A stretch of DNA of 47,090 nt. It comes from JAVBLQ01 sp031553435. Its GTDB lineage: Bacteria > Bacteroidota > Bacteroidia > Bacteroidales > Azobacteroidaceae. Position numbers and translations under genes: made by a program. The stretch covers positions 1-47,090 of the forward strand of contig JAVBLQ010000085.1 in assembly GCA_031553435.1 (NCBI GenBank), given 5' to 3'. Of the stretch, positions 8,620-16,578 are shown piece after piece. Positions within the stretch are counted from its first letter, which is position 1. Every line of letters starts with the position of its first letter. The notes beneath the pieces were generated by a model. It was not told the origin of the DNA, ran no database searches, and was given only the letters and a program-made list of their open reading frames with translations.

Positions 8620-9930
8620 ATGAATTATCAATCTTATTCATTATTAAATTACACACAAATTCCGCAAATCGAACGTTTGACAAAAGAAGAAAAAGAAGCT
8701 ATTGATGTAGTCGGAACTGTATTGCCTTTTAAAACCAATAACTATGTAACAAATGAGTTGATCGATTGGTCGAAGATTGAAGATGATCCTATTTATACTC
8801 TTAATTTTCCACGTAAAGAGATGTTGCTGAAGAAACATTTCAATGAAGTAAATTATTTATTGAACAAATCATCTTCCAAAGAACAAATTTCTACTGTTGT
8901 AAACCGGATACGAACGGAATTGAATCCGAACCCATCCGGACAGGAACACAACATTCCACTATTAAATGGGACAAAATTGAATGGAATACAACACAAGTAC
9001 AGGGAAACCGTATTGTTTTTCCCCAGTCAGGGACAAACTTGTCACGCTTATTGTACTTTTTGTTTTCGTTGGCCACAATTTTCGGGCATGCAACACATGA
9101 AATTTTCAAGTAAGGAAAGTGAATCGTTTTTTCAATATCTGAAAACTCATACTAGAGTGACTGATGTATTGTTTACCGGAGGAGACCCAATGACAATGAC
9201 AGCCGGCATATTATCCTCATACATAGAGCCATTGTTAAATAAAGAATTTTCTCATATCCAAACAATCAGGATTGGGACCAAAGCTTTGGCTTATTGGCCT
9301 TATCGTTTTTTGACAGATAAAGATGCGGATGAAATACTATTTTTGTTCGAAAAAGTTGTCAAGTCAGGAAAAAATCTCTCAATTATGGCTCATTTCAATC
9401 ATCCGGTAGAATTGTCTACAGAGACTGTCAAGTTGGCCATTTCCAAAATTTTATCTACAGGAGCACAAATCCGGACACAATCTCCTTTATTAAAAAACAT
9501 CAACAATAAACCGGAAATCTGGGCAAAAATGTGGAGGGAACAAGTCAACCTGAACTGTATTCCTTATTATATGTTTGTGGAAAGAGATACCGGAGCCAAA
9601 CATTATTTCGAAGTGCCTTTGGAACAATGTTGGAATATTTTCAGAAAAGCTTATGCAAAAGTCAGTGGCGTTTGTCGCACGGTAAGAGGTCCCAGTATGA
9701 GCGCCAATCCGGGAAAAATACAAATACTCGGCGTATCTGAAGTGAGGGGAGAAAAAGTCTTTGTCCTTCGTTTTATTCAAGGACGGAATCCTGATTGGGT
9801 CGACATTCCTTTTTTTGCAGAATACAATGAAAAAGCAACCTGGCTCAATCATTTAAGACCTGCTTTCGGGGAAGATAAATTTTTCTTTGAAAAGGAATTG
9901 AAGGATTATTTCAGGGAGTCATTTGAATAG
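8620..9930 (+). CDS. KamA-family radical SAM protein
   Basis: 436 aa. The radical SAM cluster motif CHAYCTFC gives C141, C145 and C148, followed by FTGGDP (186-190), the SAM-binding GGD. The overall pattern (QTC at 139-141, a long TIM-barrel section) matches the lysine 2,3-aminomutase family. In KamA a Lys in PGGGGK holds pyridoxal phosphate. Here the corresponding C-terminal region reads RGPSMSANPGKIQILG, with no PGGGGK. It is therefore a radical SAM enzyme of this superfamily, but lysine aminomutase activity should not be assumed. It stands alone, 89 bp downstream of the micro-ORF after iorB. Confidence 0.85.
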   Translation: MNYQSYSLLNYTQIPQIERLTKEEKEAIDVVGTVLPFKTNNYVTNELIDWSKIEDDPIYTLNFPRKEMLLKKHFNEVNYLLNKSSSKEQISTVVNRIRTELNPNPSGQEHNIPLLNGTKLNGIQHKYRETVLFFPSQGQTCHAYCTFCFRWPQFSGMQHMKFSSKESESFFQYLKTHTRVTDVLFTGGDPMTMTAGILSSYIEPLLNKEFSHIQTIRIGTKALAYWPYRFLTDKDADEILFLFEKVVKSGKNLSIMAHFNHPVELSTETVKLAISKILSTGAQIRTQSPLLKNINNKPEIWAKMWREQVNLNCIPYYMFVERDTGAKHYFEVPLEQCWNIFRKAYAKVSGVCRTVRGPSMSANPGKIQILGVSEVRGEKVFVLRFIQGRNPDWVDIPFFAEYNEKATWLNHLRPAFGEDKFFFEKELKDYFRESFE

Positions 9931-9951
9931 TCATGGGTTACAGGCTATTAC

Positions 9952-10000
9952 TTGTAACCTGTAACTTGTAACTTGTAACCTGTAACCTGTAACCTGTAAC
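9952..10000 (+). repeat. Seven tandem heptamers YTGTAAC
   Basis: Seven perfect 7-bp units alternate TTGTAAC and CTGTAAC (T,C,T,T,C,C,C). The array fills the 73-bp gap between two converging genes. Related heptamers recur at 11937-12019 and 28853-28922. Confidence 0.9.
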
Positions 10001-10003
10001 TAC

Positions 10004-11266
10004 TCAAAAAAAACTAATCAATAGCCTGATATTCAAATAAGTAACAATAGAACCTATAATCAGCAAAATAATATTCAAAAAGAGGGTATTTGCATGTTTA
10101 CCCATCAATTTTTTGCTGGATGTCAATGATATCTGAGAAAAAATTGTGATAGGAAGTTGTATGCTCAACATCATCTGCGAATAAACCAATCCCATGAAAG
10201 GATCGTTGATGAACATGATGATCAATAAAGCCAACAATAATGATATGGCGACACCCCATAAAGTGTGTTTATCTTTTACGTCGTAAGGTTCTCCGAATAT
10301 ACCGGCAAAAATGGTTCCTCCGGCCATTCCAGAAGTTACACTGGAAGAGATTCCTGCAAAAAGCAATGCAATGGCAAAAACGAGTCCGGCTCCTTTTCCC
10401 AACATCGGGGTTAGCATTTCCTGCGCTTGTTGCAACTCGTTTACAGAAGTTCCATGTGCATAAAAAGTTGAAGCGGCAAGTAAGATCATCGCGCTGTTAA
10501 TTGCCCAACCGATTCCCATCGAAAAGATCGTATCGAAAAATTCGAAACGGAGTTGTTTTTTGATCACCCTTTCATCATGAAGGTTCCATTGGCGGCTTTG
10601 AATAACCTCGGAATGAAGAAAAAGATTGTGTGGCATCACAACAGCTCCCAATACGCTCATTACAATAATAATCGAGCCATCGGGAATTACAGGAGTAACC
10701 CATGATTTAAAGGCCACATCCCATTCGATCGGAGCCAAAGTCAATTCATATACAAATGAGAAACCGATAATAGAGACGAATCCGATGATCCAACGTTCGA
10801 TTTTTTTGTAAGAATTGGTTAGGATCATGAAAATGATCAATATGGTGACGAATACAGCTCCTAATTTTATCGGAATATGAAAAAGCATATGCAGAGCAAT
10901 AGCTCCGCCTAAAATCTCGGCCAATGAAGTGGCAATGGACGCCAGCATGGCTGTAGAAAGGATGCCTGCACCTAATTTTTTAGGAAAACGTTCGGAAATA
11001 GCTTCGGATAAACATTTTCCGGTAACGATACCCAAGTGGGCAACATTGTGTTGCAATACAATCAACATAATGGTGGATAAGGTGACCATCCACAGCAAAG
11101 TATAACCGAAGTCACTACCGGCAGCCAGATTGGACGCCCAGTTTCCGGGATCTATAAATCCCACAGTCACAAGCAGTCCGGGACCTATGTATTTGAAAAA
11201 CTCCAGGGACGGCTTGTCCATTTGTTTATCAAATAACCGCTTTATTTTATCTTTTATCATTATCAA
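10004..11266 (-). CDS. mntH: Nramp family divalent metal transporter
   Basis: 420 aa with about 11 hydrophobic segments, an inner-membrane proton-coupled Mn2+/Fe2+ importer. The metal-site motif of TM1 is present (GFIDPGNWASN, about residues 37-47), as is the TM6 motif MPHN. Its start overlaps the 3' end of the pseudouridine synthase gene by 20 bp, so the two are transcribed together. No MntR- or Fur-like site was recognised upstream. Confidence 0.93.
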   Translation of the reverse strand: MIMIKDKIKRLFDKQMDKPSLEFFKYIGPGLLVTVGFIDPGNWASNLAAGSDFGYTLLWMVTLSTIMLIVLQHNVAHLGIVTGKCLSEAISERFPKKLGAGILSTAMLASIATSLAEILGGAIALHMLFHIPIKLGAVFVTILIIFMILTNSYKKIERWIIGFVSIIGFSFVYELTLAPIEWDVAFKSWVTPVIPDGSIIIVMSVLGAVVMPHNLFLHSEVIQSRQWNLHDERVIKKQLRFEFFDTIFSMGIGWAINSAMILLAASTFYAHGTSVNELQQAQEMLTPMLGKGAGLVFAIALLFAGISSSVTSGMAGGTIFAGIFGEPYDVKDKHTLWGVAISLLLALLIIMFINDPFMGLVYSQMMLSIQLPITIFSQISLTSSKKLMGKHANTLFLNIILLIIGSIVTYLNIRLLISFF

Positions 11267-11930
11267 TTTTCAGTTCACCATTCTCCACTTTCCATTCCCA
11301 AGGCGCTTCCAATTCAATCAGATTTTTTGAAACGGGGTGAATGAATGATATTTTACGCGCATGTAAAGAAATTCCTCCATCTTTGTTGGAACGGTCAAAA
11401 CCATATTTCAAATCACCTTTGATCGGACAACCTATTTTTGCCAGTTGACAACGGATTTGATGATGACGTCCTGTTTTCAGATCGATTTCCAATAAATGGT
11501 AATTCTTTCCATTCGCAATTACTTTATAAGAAAGTATCGCCTTTTTTGAATCCGGCTTTTCTTCGGAATAAGCATAAGATTTGTTTTGTTGCTCATTCCT
11601 GACAAGATAATGAACCTGTTCGTCTTCTTGTTTTTCGGGCAGATTCTTTACAATTGCCCAATACGTTTTTTTTATTTCACCTAAACGAAACATATCATTC
11701 AGGCGGGACAAAGCTTTGCTTGTTTTTGCAAAAAGAACCAACCCACTAACGGGACGGTCCAGTCTGTGTGTTACTCCTATAAAAACGTTTCCGGGTTTAT
11801 TATGTTTATCTTTCAGCCATTTTTTTACAATTTCCGAAAGAGGTTCATCCCCGGTTTTATCTCCCTGTACAATTTCCGAACAGGATTTATTGACTACAAT
11901 GATATGATTGTCTTCGTAAATAACTTCCAT
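11247..11930 (-). CDS. RluA-family pseudouridine synthase without S4 domain
   Basis: 227 aa. The catalytic motif HRLDRPVSGLVLF carries the active Asp that attacks the target uridine; RxHQIRCQLA near the C-terminus (GRHHQIR) is also typical. There is no N-terminal S4 RNA-binding domain, so it resembles the short RluA/TruC type. Target RNA (23S rRNA or tRNA) cannot be read from the sequence. The 3' end overlaps the metal transporter gene. Confidence 0.9.
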   Translation of the reverse strand: MEVIYEDNHIIVVNKSCSEIVQGDKTGDEPLSEIVKKWLKDKHNKPGNVFIGVTHRLDRPVSGLVLFAKTSKALSRLNDMFRLGEIKKTYWAIVKNLPEKQEDEQVHYLVRNEQQNKSYAYSEEKPDSKKAILSYKVIANGKNYHLLEIDLKTGRHHQIRCQLAKIGCPIKGDLKYGFDRSNKDGGISLHARKISFIHPVSKNLIELEAPWEWKVENGELKIDNDKR

Positions 11931-11936
11931 TGGATT

Positions 11937-12019
11937 AGTTGCAAGTTGCGAGTTACGAGTTACAAGTTACGAGTTACGAGTTTGAATTGCCTGTCACTCG
12001 TCACTTGTCACTCGTCACT
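11937..12019. repeat. Heptamer arrays forming an imperfect inverted repeat
   Basis: Six units of AGTTRCR (AGTTGCA, AGTTGCG, AGTTACG, AGTTACA, AGTTACG, AGTTACG; 11937-11978) are followed at 11992-12019 by four units of YGTCACT. The second array is the reverse complement of the first with one mismatch per heptamer, so the region can fold. It fills the gap between fabG and the pseudouridine synthase gene. Confidence 0.85.
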
Positions 12020-12024
12020 ATTTT

Positions 12025-12771
12025 TTACATGTTCATTCCCCCACAAACCGTAATTACCTGGCCTGTAACATAAGAAGACAGGTCGGATGCAAGGAATAGT
12101 GCAACATTGGCGACATCTTCAGGCGTTCCTCCTCTTCTTAAAGGAATTTGGCTGGCCCATTGTTGTCTAACTTCGTCCGAAAGTTGGTGAGTCATTTCTG
12201 TGATGATGAATCCCGGTGCAATGGCATTGGCGCGAATACCTCTGGAACCAAGTTCTTTGGCTATAGATTTTGCCAAACCTATCATTCCCGCTTTGGATGC
12301 GGAATAGTTGGTTTGTCCGGCATTTCCGGAAACTCCAACCACAGAGCTCATGTTGACGATGCTTCCTGATTTTTGTTTCATCATCACCGGAGATATTGCA
12401 TGAATAAAATTGAAAGCCGATTTGAGGTTTACATTGATTACCATATCCCATTGTTGTTCAGACATGCGCATCATCAAACCGTCACGGGTAATACCGGCGT
12501 TGTTAATAAGGATATCTATTCTGCCGAAATCTTTTACAATGTTATCTACGACTTTGTGAGTATCTTCAAAATCAGCGGCGTTAGATGCATAACCTTTTAC
12601 TTTTACTCCATAAGAAGCGATTTCCGCTTCAGTTGCTTTAGCATTATCATCCAAAGCCAAATCAGTAAATGCAATGTTAGCGCCTTCCTGTGCAAATTTA
12701 ATTGCAATAGATTTTCCGATACCACGAGCAGCTCCTGTGATTACGGCAATTTTACCTTCTAATAATTTCAT
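12025..12771 (-). CDS. fabG: 3-oxoacyl-[acyl-carrier-protein] reductase
   Basis: 248 aa short-chain dehydrogenase that reduces beta-ketoacyl-ACP with NADPH in fatty acid elongation. The cofactor loop is TGAARGIGKSIA (about 12-23), then NNAG, the catalytic Ser in MSSVVG and YSASKAG (Tyr and Lys). The C-terminus ends with the FabG-typical GQVITVCGGMNM. The tetR gene lies 29 bp upstream on the same strand. Confidence 0.95.
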   Translation of the reverse strand: MKLLEGKIAVITGAARGIGKSIAIKFAQEGANIAFTDLALDDNAKATEAEIASYGVKVKGYASNAADFEDTHKVVDNIVKDFGRIDILINNAGITRDGLMMRMSEQQWDMVINVNLKSAFNFIHAISPVMMKQKSGSIVNMSSVVGVSGNAGQTNYSASKAGMIGLAKSIAKELGSRGIRANAIAPGFIITEMTHQLSDEVRQQWASQIPLRRGGTPEDVANVALFLASDLSSYVTGQVITVCGGMNM

Positions 12772-12800
12772 GTTTTTTATATTAAGTAATAAGTTTTACG

Positions 12801-13400
12801 TTATTTGGATATACGTATTCCGTTAAAAATAATGTTGATAATGCTTTCGTCCCGCTGAAAATGATCAACATGTTCGAATCCCATTTTACCCCTTATGTAA
12901 GGAACTTCCAATCCTTTTACGGCATGGTGTATGATTGAGGCGGTAATGTCGATGTTGCTGACATTGAAAATTCCGTTTTTTACGCCATCTTCCAGGATAC
13001 TTTTGATGATTTCCATATCACGGATATCGAATTTTTTGCGCACGTTCTGAACTTTCCAGATATCCCTGAAAAAATAGGCACGGAGAGTTCCGTTTCTGAA
13101 AACGATATTTTTTACAGCATCTAATCTTGTGTAAATGTAAGTGATTAATTTTTTGTCGGCAGGAAGATCTTTGGCTACACCTTCCTGAATTGTTGCGTAA
13201 AGATTGTTCAATTCTGACTCAATCACGGCCAGATAAACTTCGTTTTTATTGTTAAAGTAAGTGTATAAGGTTCTTCTGCCCTTTTTTGAGGCTTGGGCAA
13301 TATCATTCATAGTGGTGTTCTCGACGCCTATCCTTGCGAATAGTTGCCGGGCAACTTCAATCAAAACTTCTCTTGTTTTAGATATTGTAACTGTTGGCAT
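12801..13400 (-). CDS. TetR/AcrR family transcriptional regulator
   Basis: 199 aa from the ATG at 13400; the frame extends to a GTG at 13415 but the ATG gives a better start. The N-terminal helix-turn-helix is clear: TREVLIEVARQLFARIGVENTTMNDIAQASKKGRRTLYTYFNNK. The C-terminal ligand domain is generic. It lies directly upstream of fabG on the same strand and may control fatty acid genes. The ligand is unknown. Confidence 0.9.
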   Translation of the reverse strand: MPTVTISKTREVLIEVARQLFARIGVENTTMNDIAQASKKGRRTLYTYFNNKNEVYLAVIESELNNLYATIQEGVAKDLPADKKLITYIYTRLDAVKNIVFRNGTLRAYFFRDIWKVQNVRKKFDIRDMEIIKSILEDGVKNGIFNVSNIDITASIIHHAVKGLEVPYIRGKMGFEHVDHFQRDESIINIIFNGIRISK

Positions 13401-13488
13401 GTTATTGTTGCACACTTTTGTGTTTGATGTGCGAAATTAGGGAAAATTAGATAGCCTGACAAATAATTCAGAAAAAAGTTCAGAAAAA

Positions 13489-13519
13489 TTTGGAGTGTAT
13501 TAAAATTTATGTACCTTTG
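13489..13519 (+). promoter_or_regulatory. tRNA-fMet promoter
   Basis: TTTG at 13489-13492 and TACCTTTG at 13512-13519 with a 19-bp spacer is a textbook Bacteroidetes -33/-7 promoter. The tRNA begins 14 bp later. Confidence 0.8.
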
Positions 13520-13533
13520 CACCCACAAAACAT

Positions 13534-13606
13534 CGCGGAGTGGAGCAGTTGGTAGCTCGTTGGGCTCATAACCCAAAGGCCACAGGTTCGAGTCCTGTCT
13601 CCGCAA
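13534..13606 (+). tRNA. Initiator tRNA-fMet (CAT)
   Basis: Acceptor CGCGGAG (13534-13540) faces CTCCGCA (13599-13605), leaving the C1-A72 mismatch that marks bacterial initiators and allows formylation. The anticodon stem is TTGGG/CCCAA, with the three G-C pairs needed for the P site. Anticodon CAT; discriminator A13606; CCA not encoded. Confidence 0.97.
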
Positions 13607-13614
13607 CTAAACTG

Positions 13615-13646
13615 AAAGAGTCGCTGAAAAGTGGCTCTTTTTTTGT
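13615..13646 (+). terminator. Rho-independent terminator after tRNA-fMet
   Basis: AAAGAGTCGCT (13615-13625) pairs with AGTGGCTCTTT (13630-13640), with two G-U pairs, and a T tract follows. From here to the hipT stop at 13817 I see no gene. ACGATACCTTTTC at 13770-13782 matches part of the hip operator repeat. Confidence 0.85.
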
Positions 13647-13816
13647 TTTGTATCAATTGGTTGGAGAGTTCGATAATCTTATTGAACTGTTCCATACTGA
13701 AATTTTATCCACATTGTCATACCATTTGGCCATCAATAATCATGCAGTATCGACACTTTCGAAAAATCAACGATACCTTTTCATTTTTGTCTTCCTATTT
13801 ACCAATTGGAACAGTG

Positions 13817-14755
13817 TTACTCTCCCAATAAGACAGCCCTGTTTTGAATCAATTGTTTGTATTCTTCTTTCATTTGTTGAGGTAAAAATGAAGTATCTAT
13901 AAAAGCCAACCATTCCGGTAATACCTTCCGGAATTTTTCATATACATTTTCGATCGCTTTGTCTTCTACTTTTGCCAATTTCAACAGATTATTGAAGTCT
14001 TGTTTTTTCAATTTCCGCTTCTTCCCATTTAATGTCAGAGCCAGTTCTTCAGTGTCCTGCGGAATAACCAATTTCGTAGATACAAGGTCATACGCCGGAG
14101 TTAAAACAGATTCACCCGCATGTTTATAAAGGGAGAAGTTTTTTAAATGCATATCCGAATTTCCGGTCAGGTAGCAAAACAGCAATACTTCAAAATAGTT
14201 GATTAAATCCAATACAGGATAAGCCGAAAACTCTAATATCTTTTTTGCTATCTGTTCATGTGAACCTTTGTATTTCTGTTCGGTCAGTTTTCCGGTCAGT
14301 TGGCACATATCCTCCATCGGAATTTTTCCACCCTTATTATCTCGGTCTATCCGTTTCGTGATATAAGCCAGCGATTCATCATAAAACCGGATTAAGGAAT
14401 GGGGAACCGTTTTTATTCGGGCTATCTCCGCTAAATGCATTGTCAAGTCTTCATTTTCGGGTAGGCAGGGATATTGTTCTGTCTGTGGTTTGAGAATATA
14501 TCCACCCCACAAACCGACTATCGTGAAACGCTTTTTACCGCCCTTTTCTTTCTCTAAATCAAGTGATAATTTGGGTTGGACACCAGTAATCGTAACTTGT
14601 GAACGTACTACTTCCAAAGCGAGCCATTCTATATCGGCTCTGGTATATGGAAGAATGGGCGGAGTCGCCGTACCAAATATTTTCTTTGAGCATTGCGGAT
14701 GAAAATCAACCTGTCCTTCGTCTAATAGTTTATAACAATACAAACATTTTTTCAT
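13817..14755 (-). CDS. hipT: HipT-like Ser/Thr kinase toxin (short HipA)
   Basis: 312 aa HipA-type kinase lacking the usual N-subdomain 1, which is encoded separately by the preceding gene. Residues 1-24 hold a zinc-finger-like C4-xx-C7…H19-xx-C22. The Gly-rich loop is TITGVQPK (55-62), with T55 and T57 at the place of the two autophosphorylated Ser of E. coli HipT. The catalytic loop is GNSDMHLKN (D201, N206) and the Mg-binding Asp is in PAYDLVS (D223). E. coli HipT phosphorylates tryptophanyl-tRNA synthetase; the target here is unknown. It starts 2 bp after hipS. All key kinase residues are present, so it is probably active. Confidence 0.88.
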   Translation of the reverse strand: MKKCLYCYKLLDEGQVDFHPQCSKKIFGTATPPILPYTRADIEWLALEVVRSQVTITGVQPKLSLDLEKEKGGKKRFTIVGLWGGYILKPQTEQYPCLPENEDLTMHLAEIARIKTVPHSLIRFYDESLAYITKRIDRDNKGGKIPMEDMCQLTGKLTEQKYKGSHEQIAKKILEFSAYPVLDLINYFEVLLFCYLTGNSDMHLKNFSLYKHAGESVLTPAYDLVSTKLVIPQDTEELALTLNGKKRKLKKQDFNNLLKLAKVEDKAIENVYEKFRKVLPEWLAFIDTSFLPQQMKEEYKQLIQNRAVLLGE

Positions 14756-14757
14756 GA

Positions 14758-15081
14758 TTATTGCGTTTGAATAGGTTGAACGCTTACTGCTCCTATGCAG
14801 TCCTTACAGCAGGCGAATAATAATGACATCCGGTCGCGATTATTGATTTTCCAATTTTTTTCGGCAATATCCAACAGCCAGCCTTCAGGAATCAATCCAT
14901 CAAAAAAAGGATGCAGCATGTTACTGATATAGGGCTTGTCGGTCAATGGCAAAGTCAGGCTGATTGGCTCTGCCATTTTATTCGCCAAATATTGCAGGTC
15001 ATACGCAAACGTATAACCATTCTCATCTTCGGTAAGAATGCCTGCAAAATCGCTGTACATAAATATTTTTGCCTGCTTCAT
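14758..15081 (-). CDS. hipS: HipS-like antitoxin (HipA N-terminal subdomain)
   Basis: 107 aa, equal in size to the HipA N-terminal domain alone: GILTEDENGYTFAYDLQYL at the start and FDGLIPEGWLL (about 60-70), the family's conserved L-PEG motif. In HipBST modules this detached domain, not HipB, neutralises the kinase. Its ATG overlaps the hipB stop by 4 bp (ATGA), and hipT follows after 2 bp, so the three proteins are made together. Confidence 0.85.
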   Translation of the reverse strand: MKQAKIFMYSDFAGILTEDENGYTFAYDLQYLANKMAEPISLTLPLTDKPYISNMLHPFFDGLIPEGWLLDIAEKNWKINNRDRMSLLFACCKDCIGAVSVQPIQTQ

Positions 15082-15302
15082 AAGCCAATCAAATTATTCC
15101 TGTCGATTGGCACAACACCAAGTTGCATCCCGAACAGTTTTAATACCTGGTTTACCTTATCCATTTTCAGGGTTTCTTTTCCCTGTTCCAATTCACGCAG
15201 GAAACGAAGACCTACACCTGCTTTCTGTGCAAGCTCTTCCCGTGATAATCCGAGCGCTTTGCGCTTTGTTTTCACATATTCATTCAATGACAAACTTTCC
15301 AT
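15078..15302 (-). CDS. hipB: HipB-like XRE DNA-binding protein
   Basis: 74 aa from the ATG at 15302; an upstream ATG at 15344 would run through the operator and -7 box and is less likely. It is an HTH_3 protein (LNEYVKTKRKALGLSREELAQ, then AGVGLRFLRELEQGKETLKMDKVNQVLKLFG) of the y4mF/HipB type. It should bind the three repeats upstream and repress its own operon, alone or with HipS and HipT. Confidence 0.88.
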   Translation of the reverse strand: MESLSLNEYVKTKRKALGLSREELAQKAGVGLRFLRELEQGKETLKMDKVNQVLKLFGMQLGVVPIDRNNLIGL

Positions 15303-15307
15303 ATACG

Positions 15308-15402
15308 ATACCTTTTCGGGTGCAAATATACAAATATTTTTCAAACAATACCTTTTCGGGTGTCATTATTCGATAAAAATATATTTAATACCCGATCAGG
15401 TG
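15308..15402 (-). promoter_or_regulatory. hipBST promoter with three operator repeats 40 bp apart
   Basis: ATACCTTTTCGGGTG occurs at 15308-15322 and again at 15348-15362; a third, more palindromic copy, ATACCCGATCAGGTG, lies at 15388-15402. Start-to-start spacing is exactly 40 bp each time, close to four helical turns, so the sites face the same side. On the minus strand a -7 box TATATTTG (15323-15330) lies between copies 1 and 2, so bound repressor would cover the promoter and start site. Confidence 0.75.
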
Positions 15403-15621
15403 TTGTATTGACAGAATTGTTTCATTGCACGTAATATAATTCCTGAAAAGTTAAGAAAAAATATTGAATCTATCCATTATTTACCCGAAAATCTAAGCCA
15501 ATTTTTCTTAGAAGGAAGGCTACCAACCCGGAAAATCCGGGTCAGCGGATAAAGGGAAAGAGTAGTAGAAAGTGGTTCTTTTTTATCTATTCTAAGAGTG
15601 TTGTGATAAAGGAAATAAAAT
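15403..15621. other. Intergenic stretch with small hairpins
   Basis: No gene seen. It holds two short inverted repeats: TCTAAG/CTTAGA (15492-15512) and ACCCGG/CCGGGT (15526-15531 with 15537-15542). Confidence 0.5.
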
Positions 15622-15690
15622 AGAACACGAAATACACAGAATACCTGAAAATTTATTGTTTTTCAATATAATCTGTGTTATTCGTGTTTT
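15622..15690. terminator. Long imperfect hairpin, likely terminator after the RRM gene
   Basis: AGAACACGAAATACACAGAAT (15622-15642) is nearly the reverse complement of 15669-15689 (ATCTGTGTTATTCGTGTTT core). It lies just past the RRM gene stop and probably ends the minus-strand cold-shock operon. Confidence 0.55.
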
Positions 15691-15700
15691 ATATTCTTGA

Positions 15701-16006
15701 TTAGTAACGATTTCTATTATATCCGCCGCCACCGCGATTATATCCGCCGTTGTTGCTTCTTTCTGTTCTGGGACGAGCAACTGTTACCGAAATCGTTTTG
15801 CCTTCAAAATCAGTGTCGTTGAGTTCGTCAATGGCTTTTTGAGCTTCTACGTCATCAGACATTTCGACGAAGCCGAATCCGCGTGAGCGTCCTGTTTCCC
15901 GGTCAGTAATAATATTGGCGGATGTAACTTCTCCGTAATTCTCAAATAATTGTTGTAAGCTATCTGCATTTGTGCTGTAGCTTAAGTTTGAAACATAAAT
16001 GTTCAT
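15701..16006 (-). CDS. RRM RNA-binding protein with Gly-rich tail
   Basis: 101 aa with a single RRM: RNP2 IYVSNLS (3-9) and RNP1 RGFGFVEM (about 43-50), then a Gly/Asn/Arg/Tyr tail (NNGGYNRGGGGYNRNRY). Small proteins of this kind in Bacteroidetes and cyanobacteria bind RNA, often under cold stress. It lies downstream of the cold-shock-domain and helicase genes on the same strand. Confidence 0.93.
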   Translation of the reverse strand: MNIYVSNLSYSTNADSLQQLFENYGEVTSANIITDRETGRSRGFGFVEMSDDVEAQKAIDELNDTDFEGKTISVTVARPRTERSNNGGYNRGGGGYNRNRY

Positions 16007-16044
16007 TTTCTTTTTTGTTAATGTAAATAATATTTAGTTTATGA

Positions 16045-16093
16045 TTTAATGTTTAATTCTTGATTTTCTGTTTTTTCAATATTAAACATTAAA
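16045..16093. repeat. Inverted repeat between cold-shock and RRM genes
   Basis: TTTAATGTTTAAT (16045-16057) is the exact reverse complement of ATTAAACATTAAA (16081-16093), with a 23-nt loop containing a T run. It may be a partial terminator or an RNA processing site between the two genes. Confidence 0.6.
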
Positions 16094-16119
16094 CAAATTG
16101 ACTATTCGCTTATTGAGTT

Positions 16120-16554
16120 TTATTTTGCAAGAGCAATTTTTACGGCATTCATACCTTTTTCTCCTCGCTCCAACTCAAATATAACCATATTTCCTTCGGT
16201 AATGTTTTCCGGAGCATTACTGATATGGAAAAAATATTTTTCCATACCGGAAAGGTTCTTGATAAAACCATAGCCTGTATCCGGTTTAAAATGCTCTACA
16301 CGGCCTTTCAATACTACTTCTTCTACCTCTTCTTTTTTAGGTGTAGAAACTGCTATATTATCCAAATCTACTTCCTGTTTTTTGTCAGGATCGGGTGGTG
16401 TATCGGTAATCATTCCGTTTTCATCCACATAGGCAATCATATCATCAAATGATTGGGCACCACTGGCTTTACGCTCTTCTTTGCTTTGCTGTTTTTCCTT
16501 TCTTTTCTTTTCTTTTTTCTTTTCTAATTCTCTTTTGTTAAATGAAATTGCCAT
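16120..16554 (-). CDS. Cold-shock-domain protein with Lys-rich N-terminus
   Basis: 144 aa. Residues 1-30 are very rich in Lys, Arg and Glu (a KKKEKKRKEKQQSK-like run), residues 30-80 are an acidic linker, and residues about 82-144 are a cold-shock domain: GRVEHFKPDTGYGFIKN with RNP1 GYGFI and RNP2 YFFHIS. It is probably an RNA chaperone tethered by a basic tail. It follows the helicase gene by 24 bp. Confidence 0.92.
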   Translation of the reverse strand: MAISFNKRELEKKKEKKRKEKQQSKEERKASGAQSFDDMIAYVDENGMITDTPPDPDKKQEVDLDNIAVSTPKKEEVEEVVLKGRVEHFKPDTGYGFIKNLSGMEKYFFHISNAPENITEGNMVIFELERGEKGMNAVKIALAK

Positions 16555-16578
16555 TAATATTATTTTATAGTTATTTTT

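Noticed and set aside
9952..10000. CRISPR-like array
   Set aside because: Units are 7 bp with no spacers and no cas genes in the window; it is a simple tandem repeat.
13540..13902. Plus-strand 120-aa frame reading through tRNA-fMet
   Set aside because: It covers the tRNA and its terminator and overlaps the hipT 3' end; no family resemblance.
13817..15081. A HipA gene broken by frameshift into two pieces
   Set aside because: Both parts have their own start codon, sizes match HipS and HipT, the junction is a clean 2-bp gap with stop and ATG, and key residues are intact; HipBST explains it.
15302..15344. Longer hipB start at 15344
   Set aside because: It would translate through operator copy 1 and the -7 box; the ATG at 15302 starts at the normal length of the family.
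15526..15542. Hairpin as a possible recombination (att) site
   Set aside because: Only a 6-bp stem, no integrase and no second copy in the window.
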